Shown one piece after another: positions 35,051-46,538 of a DNA stretch of 64,000 nucleotides; the first letter of the stretch is position 1; each line of letters opens with the position of its first letter. Below the pieces are notes generated by a model. The model was not told the DNA's origin and did not search any database. It saw only the letters and a list, made by a program, of their open reading frames with translations. A program made the position numbers and the translations under genes. This stretch comes from Streptomyces sp. NBC_01267 (lineage in GTDB: Bacteria; Actinomycetota; Actinomycetes; Streptomycetales; Streptomycetaceae), in NCBI RefSeq assembly GCF_036241575.1, contig NZ_CP108455.1, forward strand, positions 744,001 through 808,000. Reading direction: 5' to 3'.

Positions 35051-36097
35051 TCAGGCAAAGACCACGCACGAGGCGGCAGCCACCGCGACGGCCCCCGCGC
35101 GGCCGGGGATGCCCGTCGCGGCGTCGATGTCGAACCAGGTGACGTCCCCGGAGCGCTCGTTGGCCGCGTACAACCGCTGCCCCGAGGGGTCCAGGGCGAG
35201 ATCGCGCGGCCACCGGCCGCCGCAGCCCACCGTGGTGATCAGAACGGGCTTCTCCCCGCTCTCGTCGAGCGCGAGGACCGAGATGCTGTCGTGTCCCCGG
35301 TTCGCCGCCCAGACGAACCGCCCGTCCGCCGCGACGACGACCGCGGAGGCATAGGTCTCCCCCTCCGTGCCCTCGGGCAGCAGCGCCGTCTCACCGACCG
35401 GCTCGAGCGTGCCGGTTCCGGCGTCCCAGCGGCAGACCGTGAGCGTCGGCTCCAGTTCGTTGACTACGTACGCGTGGGTGCCCGCGGGGTGGAAGGCCAG
35501 GTGGCGCGGTCCGCTCCCCGGCCGCAACGCGGTCTCCCCGTGCAGCCGCAGCGTGCCGGTCGCCGCGTCGAGTGCGCAGATCCGTACGGAGTCGGTGCCG
35601 AGGTCGACGCTCAGCACCCAGCGTCCGGAGGGGTCCTGCTTCACCTGGTGGGCGTGCGCGCTCTCCTGGCGCTCCGGGTGCGGACCGCTGCCCTCGTGGT
35701 GCAGTACCGACGACAGCGCGTCCAGGCCGCCGTCCTGGGCGCGGACGGGCAGCACGCTGACGCTTCCCGAGCTGTAGTTGGCCGTGACGAGACGGCCGCC
35801 CGTGAGGGCGAGATGGGTGGGGTCCGCACCGTCCACCCGCACCGCGGTCCCGATCAGCCGGGGCTGGGCGCCGGTCACGTCGAAGGCCGCCGCCGCGCCG
35901 TCGGGCGTCTCGGAGACCGCGTAGAGGACCGTGCCGTCCGGGGACGGGGCGAGGAACGAGGGGTTCGGCACGGCATCGGTCGCCCCCAGGACGGTCAGAG
36001 CCCCCGTCTCCGGGTCCAGGGAGGCGGCGACGAGGCCCGGCCCCCCACCCGACGTGAACGACCCTATGAATGCCCGCCCGGCGCCTGTCGTGCCCAC
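35051..36097 (-). CDS. Lactonase family protein (6-phosphogluconolactonase/YbhE-like propeller)
   Basis: 348-residue seven-bladed propeller of the lactonase (Pgl/YbhE) family with repeating blades such as YVVNELEPTLTVCRWD, FVWAANRGHDSISVLALD and RDLALDPSGQRLYAANERS. Family members hydrolyse 6-phosphogluconolactone or other sugar lactones; a true activity cannot be read from sequence. GTG 36097. Its promoter region contains a GGTCTAGACC palindrome at 36164 like that of DasR sites. Confidence 0.82.
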   Translation of the reverse strand: MGTTGAGRAFIGSFTSGGGPGLVAASLDPETGALTVLGATDAVPNPSFLAPSPDGTVLYAVSETPDGAAAAFDVTGAQPRLIGTAVRVDGADPTHLALTGGRLVTANYSSGSVSVLPVRAQDGGLDALSSVLHHEGSGPHPERQESAHAHQVKQDPSGRWVLSVDLGTDSVRICALDAATGTLRLHGETALRPGSGPRHLAFHPAGTHAYVVNELEPTLTVCRWDAGTGTLEPVGETALLPEGTEGETYASAVVVAADGRFVWAANRGHDSISVLALDESGEKPVLITTVGCGGRWPRDLALDPSGQRLYAANERSGDVTWFDIDAATGIPGRAGAVAVAAASCVVFA

Positions 36098-36163
36098 GGT
36101 GCGACCCCTCTCCGCTGGTGCCCGGCCAGTACCTGGCCGGTGTCGGGGCAGACGCTAGCAGGG

Positions 36164-36173
36164 GGTCTAGACC
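36164..36173. promoter_or_regulatory. DasR-like (dre) palindrome
   Basis: Perfect GGTCTAGACC, the core of the recalled DasR consensus (ACTGGTCTAGACCACT), about 67 bp upstream of the lactonase-like start. The flanking bases fit only partly. Confidence 0.5.
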
Positions 36174-36200
36174 TTTTTCCGACCGGCACCGGAGCAGATG

Positions 36201-36243
36201 CAGCTCCGCCCCGGCTGGTCGACGACCGGCCGGGGCGGAGCTG
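36201..36243 (-). terminator. Terminator of the isocitrate dehydrogenase gene
   Basis: 14-bp stem CAGCTCCGCCCCGG/CCGGGGCGGAGCTG with a smaller inner stem GGTC-GAC-GACC, directly downstream of the idh stop. Confidence 0.88.
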
Positions 36244-36260
36244 TTACGGGATCAGGAACC

Positions 36261-39817
<3,557 letters not shown>

Positions 39818-39821
<4 letters not shown>

Positions 39822-40414
39822 CGTCCACCCCCCGCTTCCGGCGGCTGCGGTCCGGCGCCCTGCCCGGTACCGCCCGCGAGGATCTCCAGCTCGTACCCCA
39901 CGTGCGCGGGGACCTCGGTGAGGATCAGTTCCTCCAGCCGTACCCGGTCGATCCGGTGCGGTTCCGGCACCCGGACCCGGATCGTCACCCCGGGGCGGGG
40001 GCGGCCGGGCAGTGCGGTGCCGGAGTGCGACGACCACACCGTGCCGCCGCTCTCGGAGATCTCCGGCTCGGCGCCGGTCTCCAGCCGCACCGCGTCCGCC
40101 AGCCCGCGCAGGGTCCCCCGCCTGCTGTGCCGGGACACCGCTCCGCGTACGGCCGCACGGCGCTGCGGGAGGGGGCTGTCCTCGTACGGTTCGACCGCGA
40201 CCCACTGGGCCAGCCAGCCGAGGAAGTCGTCGGGGGCGCTGCGCGGATCGAGGTGGGCCGGGAGGTTGTCGATGGTGAGGAGGACGGGAGCGAGTACGTC
40301 GTCGAGCGCGGCGAGGAACCGCTGGAGGAAGTCCTGCTCCAGGTAGACGGCGGGCAGCTGGTCGATCAGCGGGTGCGGGGTCGGGAGCCCGGGAACGCCG
40401 GTGCGCGAGGACAT
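39818..40414 (-). CDS. CIS tail protein I (Afp12-like baseplate protein)
   Basis: 198-residue phage tail protein I-type baseplate wedge component. Marks: start PHPLIDQLPAVYLEQDFLQRFL, DDFLGWLAQWVAVEP and the segment RRGTLRGLADAVRLETGAEPEI. It follows the baseplate J-like gene by 5 nt and overlaps the zinc-ribbon gene. In a CIS it would connect wedges to fibre or adaptor proteins at the baseplate rim (family knowledge from T4 and Afp-type systems). Confidence 0.88.
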
Positions 40415-40419
40415 GGGGC

Positions 40420-42375
40420 TCAGGCCTCCCGGATCCGGAGCTGGTGTTCGTAGCTGAAGACCAGCGCGTGCCGGTCGAGGGTGATGCGGGTGGTCGCCGC
40501 GGTGCGCTCCCCGGTCACCGGGTCCGCCGGGTAGAGCCGTACGTCCTCCACCAGGTCCACGCCGGGCACCTGCTGCAGCACGGCGAACGCCTCGCCCGAC
40601 TGGATCGGCCGGCCGAACGGCCAGCCCTGCCCGCCCGGACCACCGGTCAGCGCGTTGAAGTACCCGTACAGCGCGGCCAGGGCCGTCTCCTGCACCCGTT
40701 CGGCGTCCGCCCCCCGCCGCGCCTGGGCCGAGGCGACGACGGTGACGCCCTGGTAGAAGGGCGGTTCCACCACCAGCCTGGCCCCGATCGGGCGCCGCTC
40801 GTCGAGGTGGCCCGCGATGAGGGCCAGGGTGTGCTGCGGCGGGATCAGCTCGTCGAACTCGATCCGGCCCTGCTCGTCGCTGCGCCCGGACGGTACGACG
40901 AGCAGCCGCACCCCGCCCGCCTCGGCGTCCGTGTCTCCCCCGGGAATGCAGTGGACCCTGGCGGCGTCCGGGGCGACCTCGCGCGCGAGCAGTTCGTAGT
41001 CCTGCGGGACGACGGCCCGGTGCAGCGTCCGCAGCGTCATGGGGCCGCGTACCCGCGCGCTCTCGACGGTCTCACCGTCCACCCCGCCCAGCGCCGGGCT
41101 GCGGTTCTCCACCCGGGCGACGTACGGGAGGGCGCTGCGCAGCACCCGGAGCGTGGAGCGGGCGACGTTTCCGCGCAGGCCGCCGCCCGTGCGGTACGAG
41201 CGCACCCGGACAGCGGCCCCCTTCGGCGGCACCGCCCCGTAGTACCGGACGCTGCCGTCCCGTTCGCGGACCGCGGGACCGAATTCGACGCGTCCCGAGT
41301 TGGGATCCAGGGTGATGTGCCGGTCCTCGGGGCCCGAGTGCGCGAAGTCGTCGACCCGCGTCCAGTGGGTGCCTTCGGGTCCGGCGGCCGGGTCCGCCAC
41401 CTCGACGACGAAGTCGCCGGGGACGACGGGCGGCCGGGCGACCCGGAGCGTCTGGCCCGGTACGCCCTCGGCGTGCCCGAGCACCTCGTCGGTGACCGTC
41501 TCGGCGTGCTCGGCGTCGACGGTCGCTCCGATGGTGAACGCGCTGATCCGGCGGACGACGGGCGGGGCCACGTAGGTCGGCTGGTCGGCGGCGGCCTCGA
41601 TCAGCCGACAGCGCAGCCAGCCGCCGGTCCGGCGCACCACCCGCGCCGCGGTGTGCGTGCCGGGGAGGTGGAGGATCAGTTCGCCGGACCGGTTGAACCC
41701 GCCGGTGGTGTCCTTCTCGATCTCGCAGACCGCCCAGGCGCTGCCGTCCCAGGCTTCCCAGATCAGCGGGGGCCGCGAGGGGTCCACGCCGACGCCCTCG
41801 ACCCGGCACTCCAGCCGCAGCACGACCACACCGGCCGGAACCGGCGAGCTGAGTCCGATGTACAGGGCGTCGCCGGGCGCGGGGGTGGTCCCGAAGCACG
41901 GGACGTCCCGGCCGATCGACAGTTCCTCGGTGCGGTCGACGGCGTCCCCGGACGCCGGCCAGGTGGCGAGGTGCGCGAACTCGCAGGGTTCGACGGAGAG
42001 TTCGCTGCTGGTGGTGAAGACCACCGCTTCCTCCGTCTCGGTGCGGACGGTGGCGACCTCCGTTCCGGCCCGTACGACCACGGCTTCCGGCTGGGGCGCG
42101 GAGAGCCGGAACGTCACCCGGGTGTGGGCGGCCGTCGGCGGGTGGAGCTGGACGCCGATCAGGTCCAGGAAGGTCAGATAGCTCTTCTCCGGCACCCGGT
42201 TCACCCGGTAGACGAGCTGGTCGACCATGGTCGCGAACGCCTCGATGAGCGTCACTCCGGGGTCCGACACATTGTGGTCGGTCCACTCCGGGCAGCGCTG
42301 CTGGACGAGGCGCTTGGCCTCGTCCACCAGCCCTTGGAAGCGGCGGTCGTCCAGATGCGGACTGGGCAGTGTCAC
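40420..42375 (-). CDS. CIS baseplate J-like protein (Afp11-like)
   Basis: 651-residue baseplate wedge protein with the start HLDDRRFQGLVDEAKRLVQQ, RVNRVPEKSYLTFLDLIGV and the baseplate-J core GPMTLRTLHRAVVPQDYELL followed by RVHCIPGG. It forms the wedge ring that triggers sheath contraction (T4 gp6/Afp11 knowledge). GTG 42375 overlaps the gp25 gene stop (GTGA). Full length and intact. Confidence 0.92.
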   Translation of the reverse strand: MTLPSPHLDDRRFQGLVDEAKRLVQQRCPEWTDHNVSDPGVTLIEAFATMVDQLVYRVNRVPEKSYLTFLDLIGVQLHPPTAAHTRVTFRLSAPQPEAVVVRAGTEVATVRTETEEAVVFTTSSELSVEPCEFAHLATWPASGDAVDRTEELSIGRDVPCFGTTPAPGDALYIGLSSPVPAGVVVLRLECRVEGVGVDPSRPPLIWEAWDGSAWAVCEIEKDTTGGFNRSGELILHLPGTHTAARVVRRTGGWLRCRLIEAAADQPTYVAPPVVRRISAFTIGATVDAEHAETVTDEVLGHAEGVPGQTLRVARPPVVPGDFVVEVADPAAGPEGTHWTRVDDFAHSGPEDRHITLDPNSGRVEFGPAVRERDGSVRYYGAVPPKGAAVRVRSYRTGGGLRGNVARSTLRVLRSALPYVARVENRSPALGGVDGETVESARVRGPMTLRTLHRAVVPQDYELLAREVAPDAARVHCIPGGDTDAEAGGVRLLVVPSGRSDEQGRIEFDELIPPQHTLALIAGHLDERRPIGARLVVEPPFYQGVTVVASAQARRGADAERVQETALAALYGYFNALTGGPGGQGWPFGRPIQSGEAFAVLQQVPGVDLVEDVRLYPADPVTGERTAATTRITLDRHALVFSYEHQLRIREA

Positions 42376-42848
42376 GCGCCGTCTCCCTTGGCCTGTTCGT
42401 GCTGGGGCGCCTGTCCGTGGTGGGGCGCCTGTTCATGGTGGGGCGCCTGGTCGTCGTGCTGCGGGATGACGTAGAACGGGAAGACCAGGTTCCGGGGGTC
42501 GTTGGCGCCGCGCACCGTGTAGCCGATGTCGATGTAGAGCACGCCGTTGTCCGCCTCGTCGAACCGGACCGCCACCTCGGTCACCTCGATGCGGGGCTCC
42601 CACCGGTCGAGCGCGAGCCGTACCTCGTACGCGAGTTGCCCCGCCGTTCCCGCGTCGGCGGGCGCGAAGACGTAGTCGTTGACGGCGCAGCCGAACTCCG
42701 GCCGCATGGGCCGCTCCCCCGGTGAGGTCGCCAGGATCAGCCGGATGGATTCCTCCAGTTCGTGCTCGCCGCGCACCAGGGCGATCGAACCGGTGGCGTC
42801 GGTACGCGGCGGAAAGGCCCAGCCCGCGCCGATGAACTCCTGGCCCAT
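42372..42848 (-). CDS. CIS gp25-like baseplate protein with repeat tail (Afp9-like)
   Basis: 158-residue GPW/gp25 family protein. Core motifs are the N-terminal FIGAGWAFPPR, LILATSPGERPMRPEFGCAVNDYVF (the conserved EPR-like segment) and DNGVLYIDIGYTVRG. gp25 nucleates the sheath on the baseplate in T4-like machines. The last 30 residues are a His/Gln-rich tail of QAPHHE-type repeats not normally found in the family, encoded by four 18-bp repeats. ATG 42848 lies 6 nt after the PAAR stop. Confidence 0.9.
   Translation of the reverse strand: MGQEFIGAGWAFPPRTDATGSIALVRGEHELEESIRLILATSPGERPMRPEFGCAVNDYVFAPADAGTAGQLAYEVRLALDRWEPRIEVTEVAVRFDEADNGVLYIDIGYTVRGANDPRNLVFPFYVIPQHDDQAPHHEQAPHHGQAPQHEQAKGDGA
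42392..42463 (-). repeat. Four 18-bp tandem repeats at the 3' end of the gp25-like gene
   Basis: Units at 42392, 42410, 42428 and 42446, each a variant of CCTGTTCGTGGTGGGGCG; they encode QAPHHE/QAPHHG/QAPQHE repeats at the C-terminus. Confidence 0.9.
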
Positions 42849-42854
42849 GTCCGT

Positions 42855-43133
42855 TCAGCCCCCGATCAGCACCGTCGCGCAGCCGGACACGATCGGTGAA
42901 CCGCACCCGGACAGGTCTCCGGCGCGGGCGGCGGGATGGCCCCCGATCAGCACGGAGGAGCTGCCGGGCGGCGCGATCGTGGACGGCGGATGGGCGGCCG
43001 GGGACGTGCAGTGGTGCACGGTGCCGACCGTGGCGGCGGGTTGGCCGCCGATGAGGACCGTCGGGACGCCGGGCGGGCCGATCGTCCCGGGGTGGCCGGT
43101 GGGGTCGCCGACCCGTGCGGCTGCGGCAGACAT
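42855..43133 (-). CDS. CIS PAAR-like spike tip (Afp10-like)
   Basis: 92-residue PAAR-type protein with the pseudo-repeats PTVLIGGQPAATVGTVHHC, SSVLIGGHPAARAGDLSGC and ATVLIGG, which fold as a small conical tip that binds metal through His/Cys and caps the VgrG-like spike. Intact. About 90 nt follow the VgrG-like gene. Confidence 0.93.
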   Translation of the reverse strand: MSAAAARVGDPTGHPGTIGPPGVPTVLIGGQPAATVGTVHHCTSPAAHPPSTIAPPGSSSVLIGGHPAARAGDLSGCGSPIVSGCATVLIGG

Positions 43134-43223
43134 GGATGTACGTTCCTCTCGGTCAGCACGTCGGGGTACGCGGAAACATCAGCGGAGCCGTCTGTCGGGT
43201 CGGCACGGCCGTCGGCGCGGCGA

Positions 43224-45149
43224 TCAATTGATCGTGACCATCGGCGCGTTGACGGACAGGGAGCTGCCGCCCTTGATGTCGGTGCGCTGGGTTCCGTTGA
43301 CCGCCACCTGGGCGCCCTGGAGGTCGACGGCGCCGCCCGTCGACAGCTTGAGTTTCCCGGTGCCGCCGTCGACCTGGACGCCGGACCTGGAGGTCAACGT
43401 GACGCTCTCCCCGGCGAGTTCGAGCGTTCCCTGTCCGGCGTCCAGGGCCACCCCCTTGGCGGCCTTGACGGAGACCTGCTCGGTGGCCTCGATGTGCACG
43501 CTGCCGTCGCTGTTGATCACGATCACCGTGTCCTTGCGGTCGAGTTCGATCTTCAGTTTTCCGTCGCCGGTGAGGAGGCGGACGCCCTGCGGCCCGTTCG
43601 CGGCGTCCAGCAGTTCCAGCTGGTTCCCGCCCTTGGAGGCGAAGGCGCGGCGGTTGACCGCCCCGCTGGTGGGGTCGACGAGATCGCCGCCCGGGGCCCC
43701 CGGAGAGCCTGCAGTCCCCGCCCCGGCGCCGGAGGCGGCGCCCCCCGCACCGCCCTTCGAGGGCCGGTCCTTCCCGTTGTACAGACCGGCGAGCACGTAC
43801 GGCCGGTCCAGATGGCCGTGCTCGAAGCCGACCAGCACCTCGTCGCCGTTCTCCGGGATGAACGCCTCGCCCCCGCCCGTTCCGCCGGACTGTGCGGTGC
43901 GGGCCCAGTCGCTCGCGTACTCGTCGGACAGCCACGGGAAGCGGACCTTCACCCGCCCCGAGCCCTCCGGGTCCTGGGTGTCCGTGACGGTCCCGCTGAC
44001 CAGTCCGTGGCAGCGCGATCCGCTGCCGGGCCCGGCCGCCCCGCCGGCGCCGCCGCCGGTCAGCCCGAACAGCGAGCGTTCCTGCTGCCCGGAGACCGTG
44101 ATCCACGTCTCGTAACCGCGTACGGCGTCGAAGACATGGCGCGACGAGGTGACCGTGTACCGCCCCTCGAAGGGGGCCCCGACGGCGTTCAGCGCCACCG
44201 CGGTGCCCGCCCTCACCTCCGGGTTGCCGCGGATCACCGCCTCCAGCTCCGCGAACGACCCGGCGATCCGCTCCGCCAGCGCCTTGGCCGCCTGGTCCAC
44301 CTGCGCCTGGTTCCCGTACGCCGTGTCCGTGACGACGAACCGTGCCTCGCCGAACGGCGCGCTCACGTCCGCCGCGGTCACGCCCAGCTCCAGCGTCGCC
44401 GACTTTCCGGCCGGGGCCCGCCCGACCAGCGACTTCTTGCCCTGGATGTCCCAGCCGCGCACCTCGACCTCGGAGACCTGCTCGGCGGCCGACACCCCGG
44501 CGCGGCAGCGGAGCAGATTGCTGCCCATCTCCAGGACGAGGGGGTTCCGGTCGGCGCGCGCCGACCCGTCGGGGGCGCCACTCGCCTCGGCGGGCCTGGT
44601 GACGTGCAACTGCCCGTCGCGCACGTACGCCTGGGCGCCCGCCTCCTCCGCGAGGCCGCGGACGAACTCCCAGTCGGTGACGTTGGGTTGGGCGATGTGT
44701 TCGATGACCGGCCCGGCCACGTCCACGGTGCCGGGTTTCAGACCTGCCCGCTGGGCGACCTGGGCGCAGATGTCGGCGAGGGTCATGTTCTGGTAGCTGG
44801 CCACCCGGCGCCCCCGGAACAGCCGGTACGACTCGTCGAGTCCGCGCAGCACGGTGAAGGTGCCGGTCTCGTCCAGCTCCACTTCCAGCGCGGTGACCAC
44901 TCCGGTGAGCAGCGGTTTCGGTGCCGTGTCGCCGCCGGCGCGGGCCAGCAGCCGGATCTCCTTCCCGATCTTGATCCCGGCCTGGCCGAGGAGCACCCGG
45001 TCGGGGTCGCGGAAGCGCAGGACGAAGAGGTCGGGGAGCGTGCGGCTGTCGTCGACATAGCCTTCGACGAGGGTGTTCACGAACTTCGGCGGCAGCGGAG
45101 TCCCGTCGAACTCCACGACCAGCGCGGTGGCGACGCCCTGCTGAGCCAT
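43224..45149 (-). CDS. CIS VgrG-like central hub and spike (Afp8-like)
   Basis: 641-residue hub/spike protein of the phage late control D/VgrG type: gp27-like N-terminal part (residues ~1-350), an OB-fold gp5-like domain (GLVSGTVTDTQDPEGSGRVK, then FIPENGDEVLVGFEHGHLDRPYV) and a C-terminal beta-helix with regular repeats (VSVKAAKGVALDAG, VTLTSRSGVQVDGG). A Gly/Ala-rich linker of about 35 residues lies between. The ATG overlaps the stop of the LysM gene (TGATG). The central spike onto which the PAAR tip sits. Confidence 0.92.
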   Translation of the reverse strand: MAQQGVATALVVEFDGTPLPPKFVNTLVEGYVDDSRTLPDLFVLRFRDPDRVLLGQAGIKIGKEIRLLARAGGDTAPKPLLTGVVTALEVELDETGTFTVLRGLDESYRLFRGRRVASYQNMTLADICAQVAQRAGLKPGTVDVAGPVIEHIAQPNVTDWEFVRGLAEEAGAQAYVRDGQLHVTRPAEASGAPDGSARADRNPLVLEMGSNLLRCRAGVSAAEQVSEVEVRGWDIQGKKSLVGRAPAGKSATLELGVTAADVSAPFGEARFVVTDTAYGNQAQVDQAAKALAERIAGSFAELEAVIRGNPEVRAGTAVALNAVGAPFEGRYTVTSSRHVFDAVRGYETWITVSGQQERSLFGLTGGGAGGAAGPGSGSRCHGLVSGTVTDTQDPEGSGRVKVRFPWLSDEYASDWARTAQSGGTGGGEAFIPENGDEVLVGFEHGHLDRPYVLAGLYNGKDRPSKGGAGGAASGAGAGTAGSPGAPGGDLVDPTSGAVNRRAFASKGGNQLELLDAANGPQGVRLLTGDGKLKIELDRKDTVIVINSDGSVHIEATEQVSVKAAKGVALDAGQGTLELAGESVTLTSRSGVQVDGGTGKLKLSTGGAVDLQGAQVAVNGTQRTDIKGGSSLSVNAPMVTIN

Positions 45150-45946
45150 CAGAACCGCCCCCGGTCCGGCGCCTCTTCGAGCCGGCTCAGCTCGTCGAGG
45201 GCGGGGAGGAGGAGCTGGCTGCCGGGCGCCAGCCGCATCGGGTCGTCGATCCCGTTCGCCTCGGCTATCACCCGCCAGGCCGCCGGGTCCCCGTACTCGC
45301 GCTGCGCGAGGGACGGCAGCGAGTCCCCGGCGTCCACCTGGTGGATCCGGCGGGCGGCCAGGGCACCGGAGGTCGGGTTCTGTCCCGGCGTCTCCCCGCT
45401 GATCTCCTCCATGGTGACCTGGCAGACCGCCCGGATCGGCACTCCGGAGGTGGTGAACAGGGTGTATTTGGCCTGGACTTGGCTGACGTAGCCGGGGAAT
45501 CCGGTGAGCCCTCCCCAGTGGAAGACGACCCACGGCGGCGAGGACCGCTGCTGCTGCCGGGTCTCGCTCGTCGGCACACAGCACGCGAAGAGCTGCTCGA
45601 CGGATGTCACCACCCGGGTGTCCTGGGTGTCGCTGGCGTCGAAGAACATCTCGACGGTGAGTTTGCTGGGCTGCGACCCCTGGTACTCGGGCGGCCCCGA
45701 GCTCTTGGCACCCTTGGCCGGACTCCGCTTCCAGGAGGCGGCCTTGGTGAGGCTCAACTCCTTGGGATTGAACTGGAATTCGATACGCCCGCAGGGACCG
45801 CCCGGGGTGAGACCACCGCCGGTCGGGGGTGTCCGCAGCTCCAGGTACGCGTGCTCCAGCTTGGGCCGCGCCGATCCGCCCTTCGCACCCGATGACACAC
45901 CGGACGTACCGGCGGCGCTGAAGGCGATGGGTCCCGCACCGCTCAT
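45149..45946 (-). CDS. CIS LysM tube-baseplate adaptor (Afp7-like)
   Basis: 265-residue protein with an N-terminal tube-like part (IEFQFNPKELSLTKAASW near residue 45, VFHWGG, FPGYVSQVQAKYTLFTTSGVPIRA) and a C-terminal LysM-like module (HQVDAGDSLPSLAQREYGDPAAWRVIAEANG). In Afp/T4-type machines such proteins join tube and hub. ATG 45946 begins 5 nt after the second tube gene's stop, with GGAGGG in that gene's end. Confidence 0.9.
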   Translation of the reverse strand: MSGAGPIAFSAAGTSGVSSGAKGGSARPKLEHAYLELRTPPTGGGLTPGGPCGRIEFQFNPKELSLTKAASWKRSPAKGAKSSGPPEYQGSQPSKLTVEMFFDASDTQDTRVVTSVEQLFACCVPTSETRQQQRSSPPWVVFHWGGLTGFPGYVSQVQAKYTLFTTSGVPIRAVCQVTMEEISGETPGQNPTSGALAARRIHQVDAGDSLPSLAQREYGDPAAWRVIAEANGIDDPMRLAPGSQLLLPALDELSRLEEAPDRGRF

Positions 45947-45951
45947 GCCGC

Positions 45952-46392
45952 TCAGCCCTCCATCACGTAGCCGTGGTGGGCGATCTCGATCGTCTCCGTC
46001 GCGACCTTGGGCGACTCGGGCGTGAACGAGGGACCGGTCCAGCGCACGGGCACGACTTCGAGCAGCCCCCACTGGGCCACTTTGCGGCCGTCGCCGGTGC
46101 GTGCCTCGATGTGAGCGGTCTTGCGGCTGAAGCCGGTCGTCATCGTGGCGAACCAGCGGGCGACCTTCTCGGTCTCCTGGGTGAGCGGCCTGGACAGCTT
46201 GACGTTCGAGTACTTCAGCCGGGTCGGGAGCTGCCACAGATGACCGTTGTTGCCGCCCTCCTCACGCGTTTCGAGGACCACTTCGCAGCCCAGCCCGTCA
46301 CATGTGTTGAACGACCCGAGTTCGATGTCGTCGATCGTCACGACGAAACAGACACTGACGGCGGGGTCGATGTCCTGTGGGGTGGCGGGCAT
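45952..46392 (-). CDS. CIS inner tube protein 2
   Basis: 146-residue tube protein of the Hcp/gp19 fold. Marks: FVVTIDDIELGSFNTCDGLGCEVVLE, the loop THIEARTGDGR-like segment (AHIEARTGDGRKVAQWGL) and the ending PKVATETIEIAHHGYV. It probably forms the first tube ring next to the baseplate, while the protein at 48994 makes the main tube. ATG 46392 with GAGAGG about 9 nt upstream. A repeat-rich gap of 133 nt separates it from the VQR-repeat gene. Confidence 0.88.
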   Translation of the reverse strand: MPATPQDIDPAVSVCFVVTIDDIELGSFNTCDGLGCEVVLETREEGGNNGHLWQLPTRLKYSNVKLSRPLTQETEKVARWFATMTTGFSRKTAHIEARTGDGRKVAQWGLLEVVPVRWTGPSFTPESPKVATETIEIAHHGYVMEG

Positions 46393-46430
46393 GGCACGTA
46401 CCTCTCAATCTCTCGCTGCTCCACGGCTCG

Positions 46431-46538
46431 GTGCCTGGTGTTGCGTCGGTGCCTGGTGATGGTGCGGTGCCTGGTGTTGGTTCAGTGCCTCGTGCCGGTT
46501 TCAGTGCCTGGTGTGGTGTGTTCGTTCAGTGCCTGGTG
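46431..46538. repeat. Six copies of GTGCCTGGTG, mostly 18 bp apart
   Basis: Decamer GTGCCTGGTG at 46431, 46449, 46467, 46485 (one mismatch), 46504 and 46529. The last copy contains the stop codon and final codons (TRH) of the VQR-repeat gene; the other copies look like duplications of that gene end running into the intergenic space. Confidence 0.85.

Noticed and set aside
42936..45491. 851-codon plus-strand frame
   Set aside because: Antisense to the VgrG-like hub and PAAR genes, low-complexity product.
46431..46538. Repeat array considered as CRISPR
   Set aside because: Units are 10 bp with 8-bp gaps that are themselves similar; no cas genes nearby. A slippage array is the better reading.
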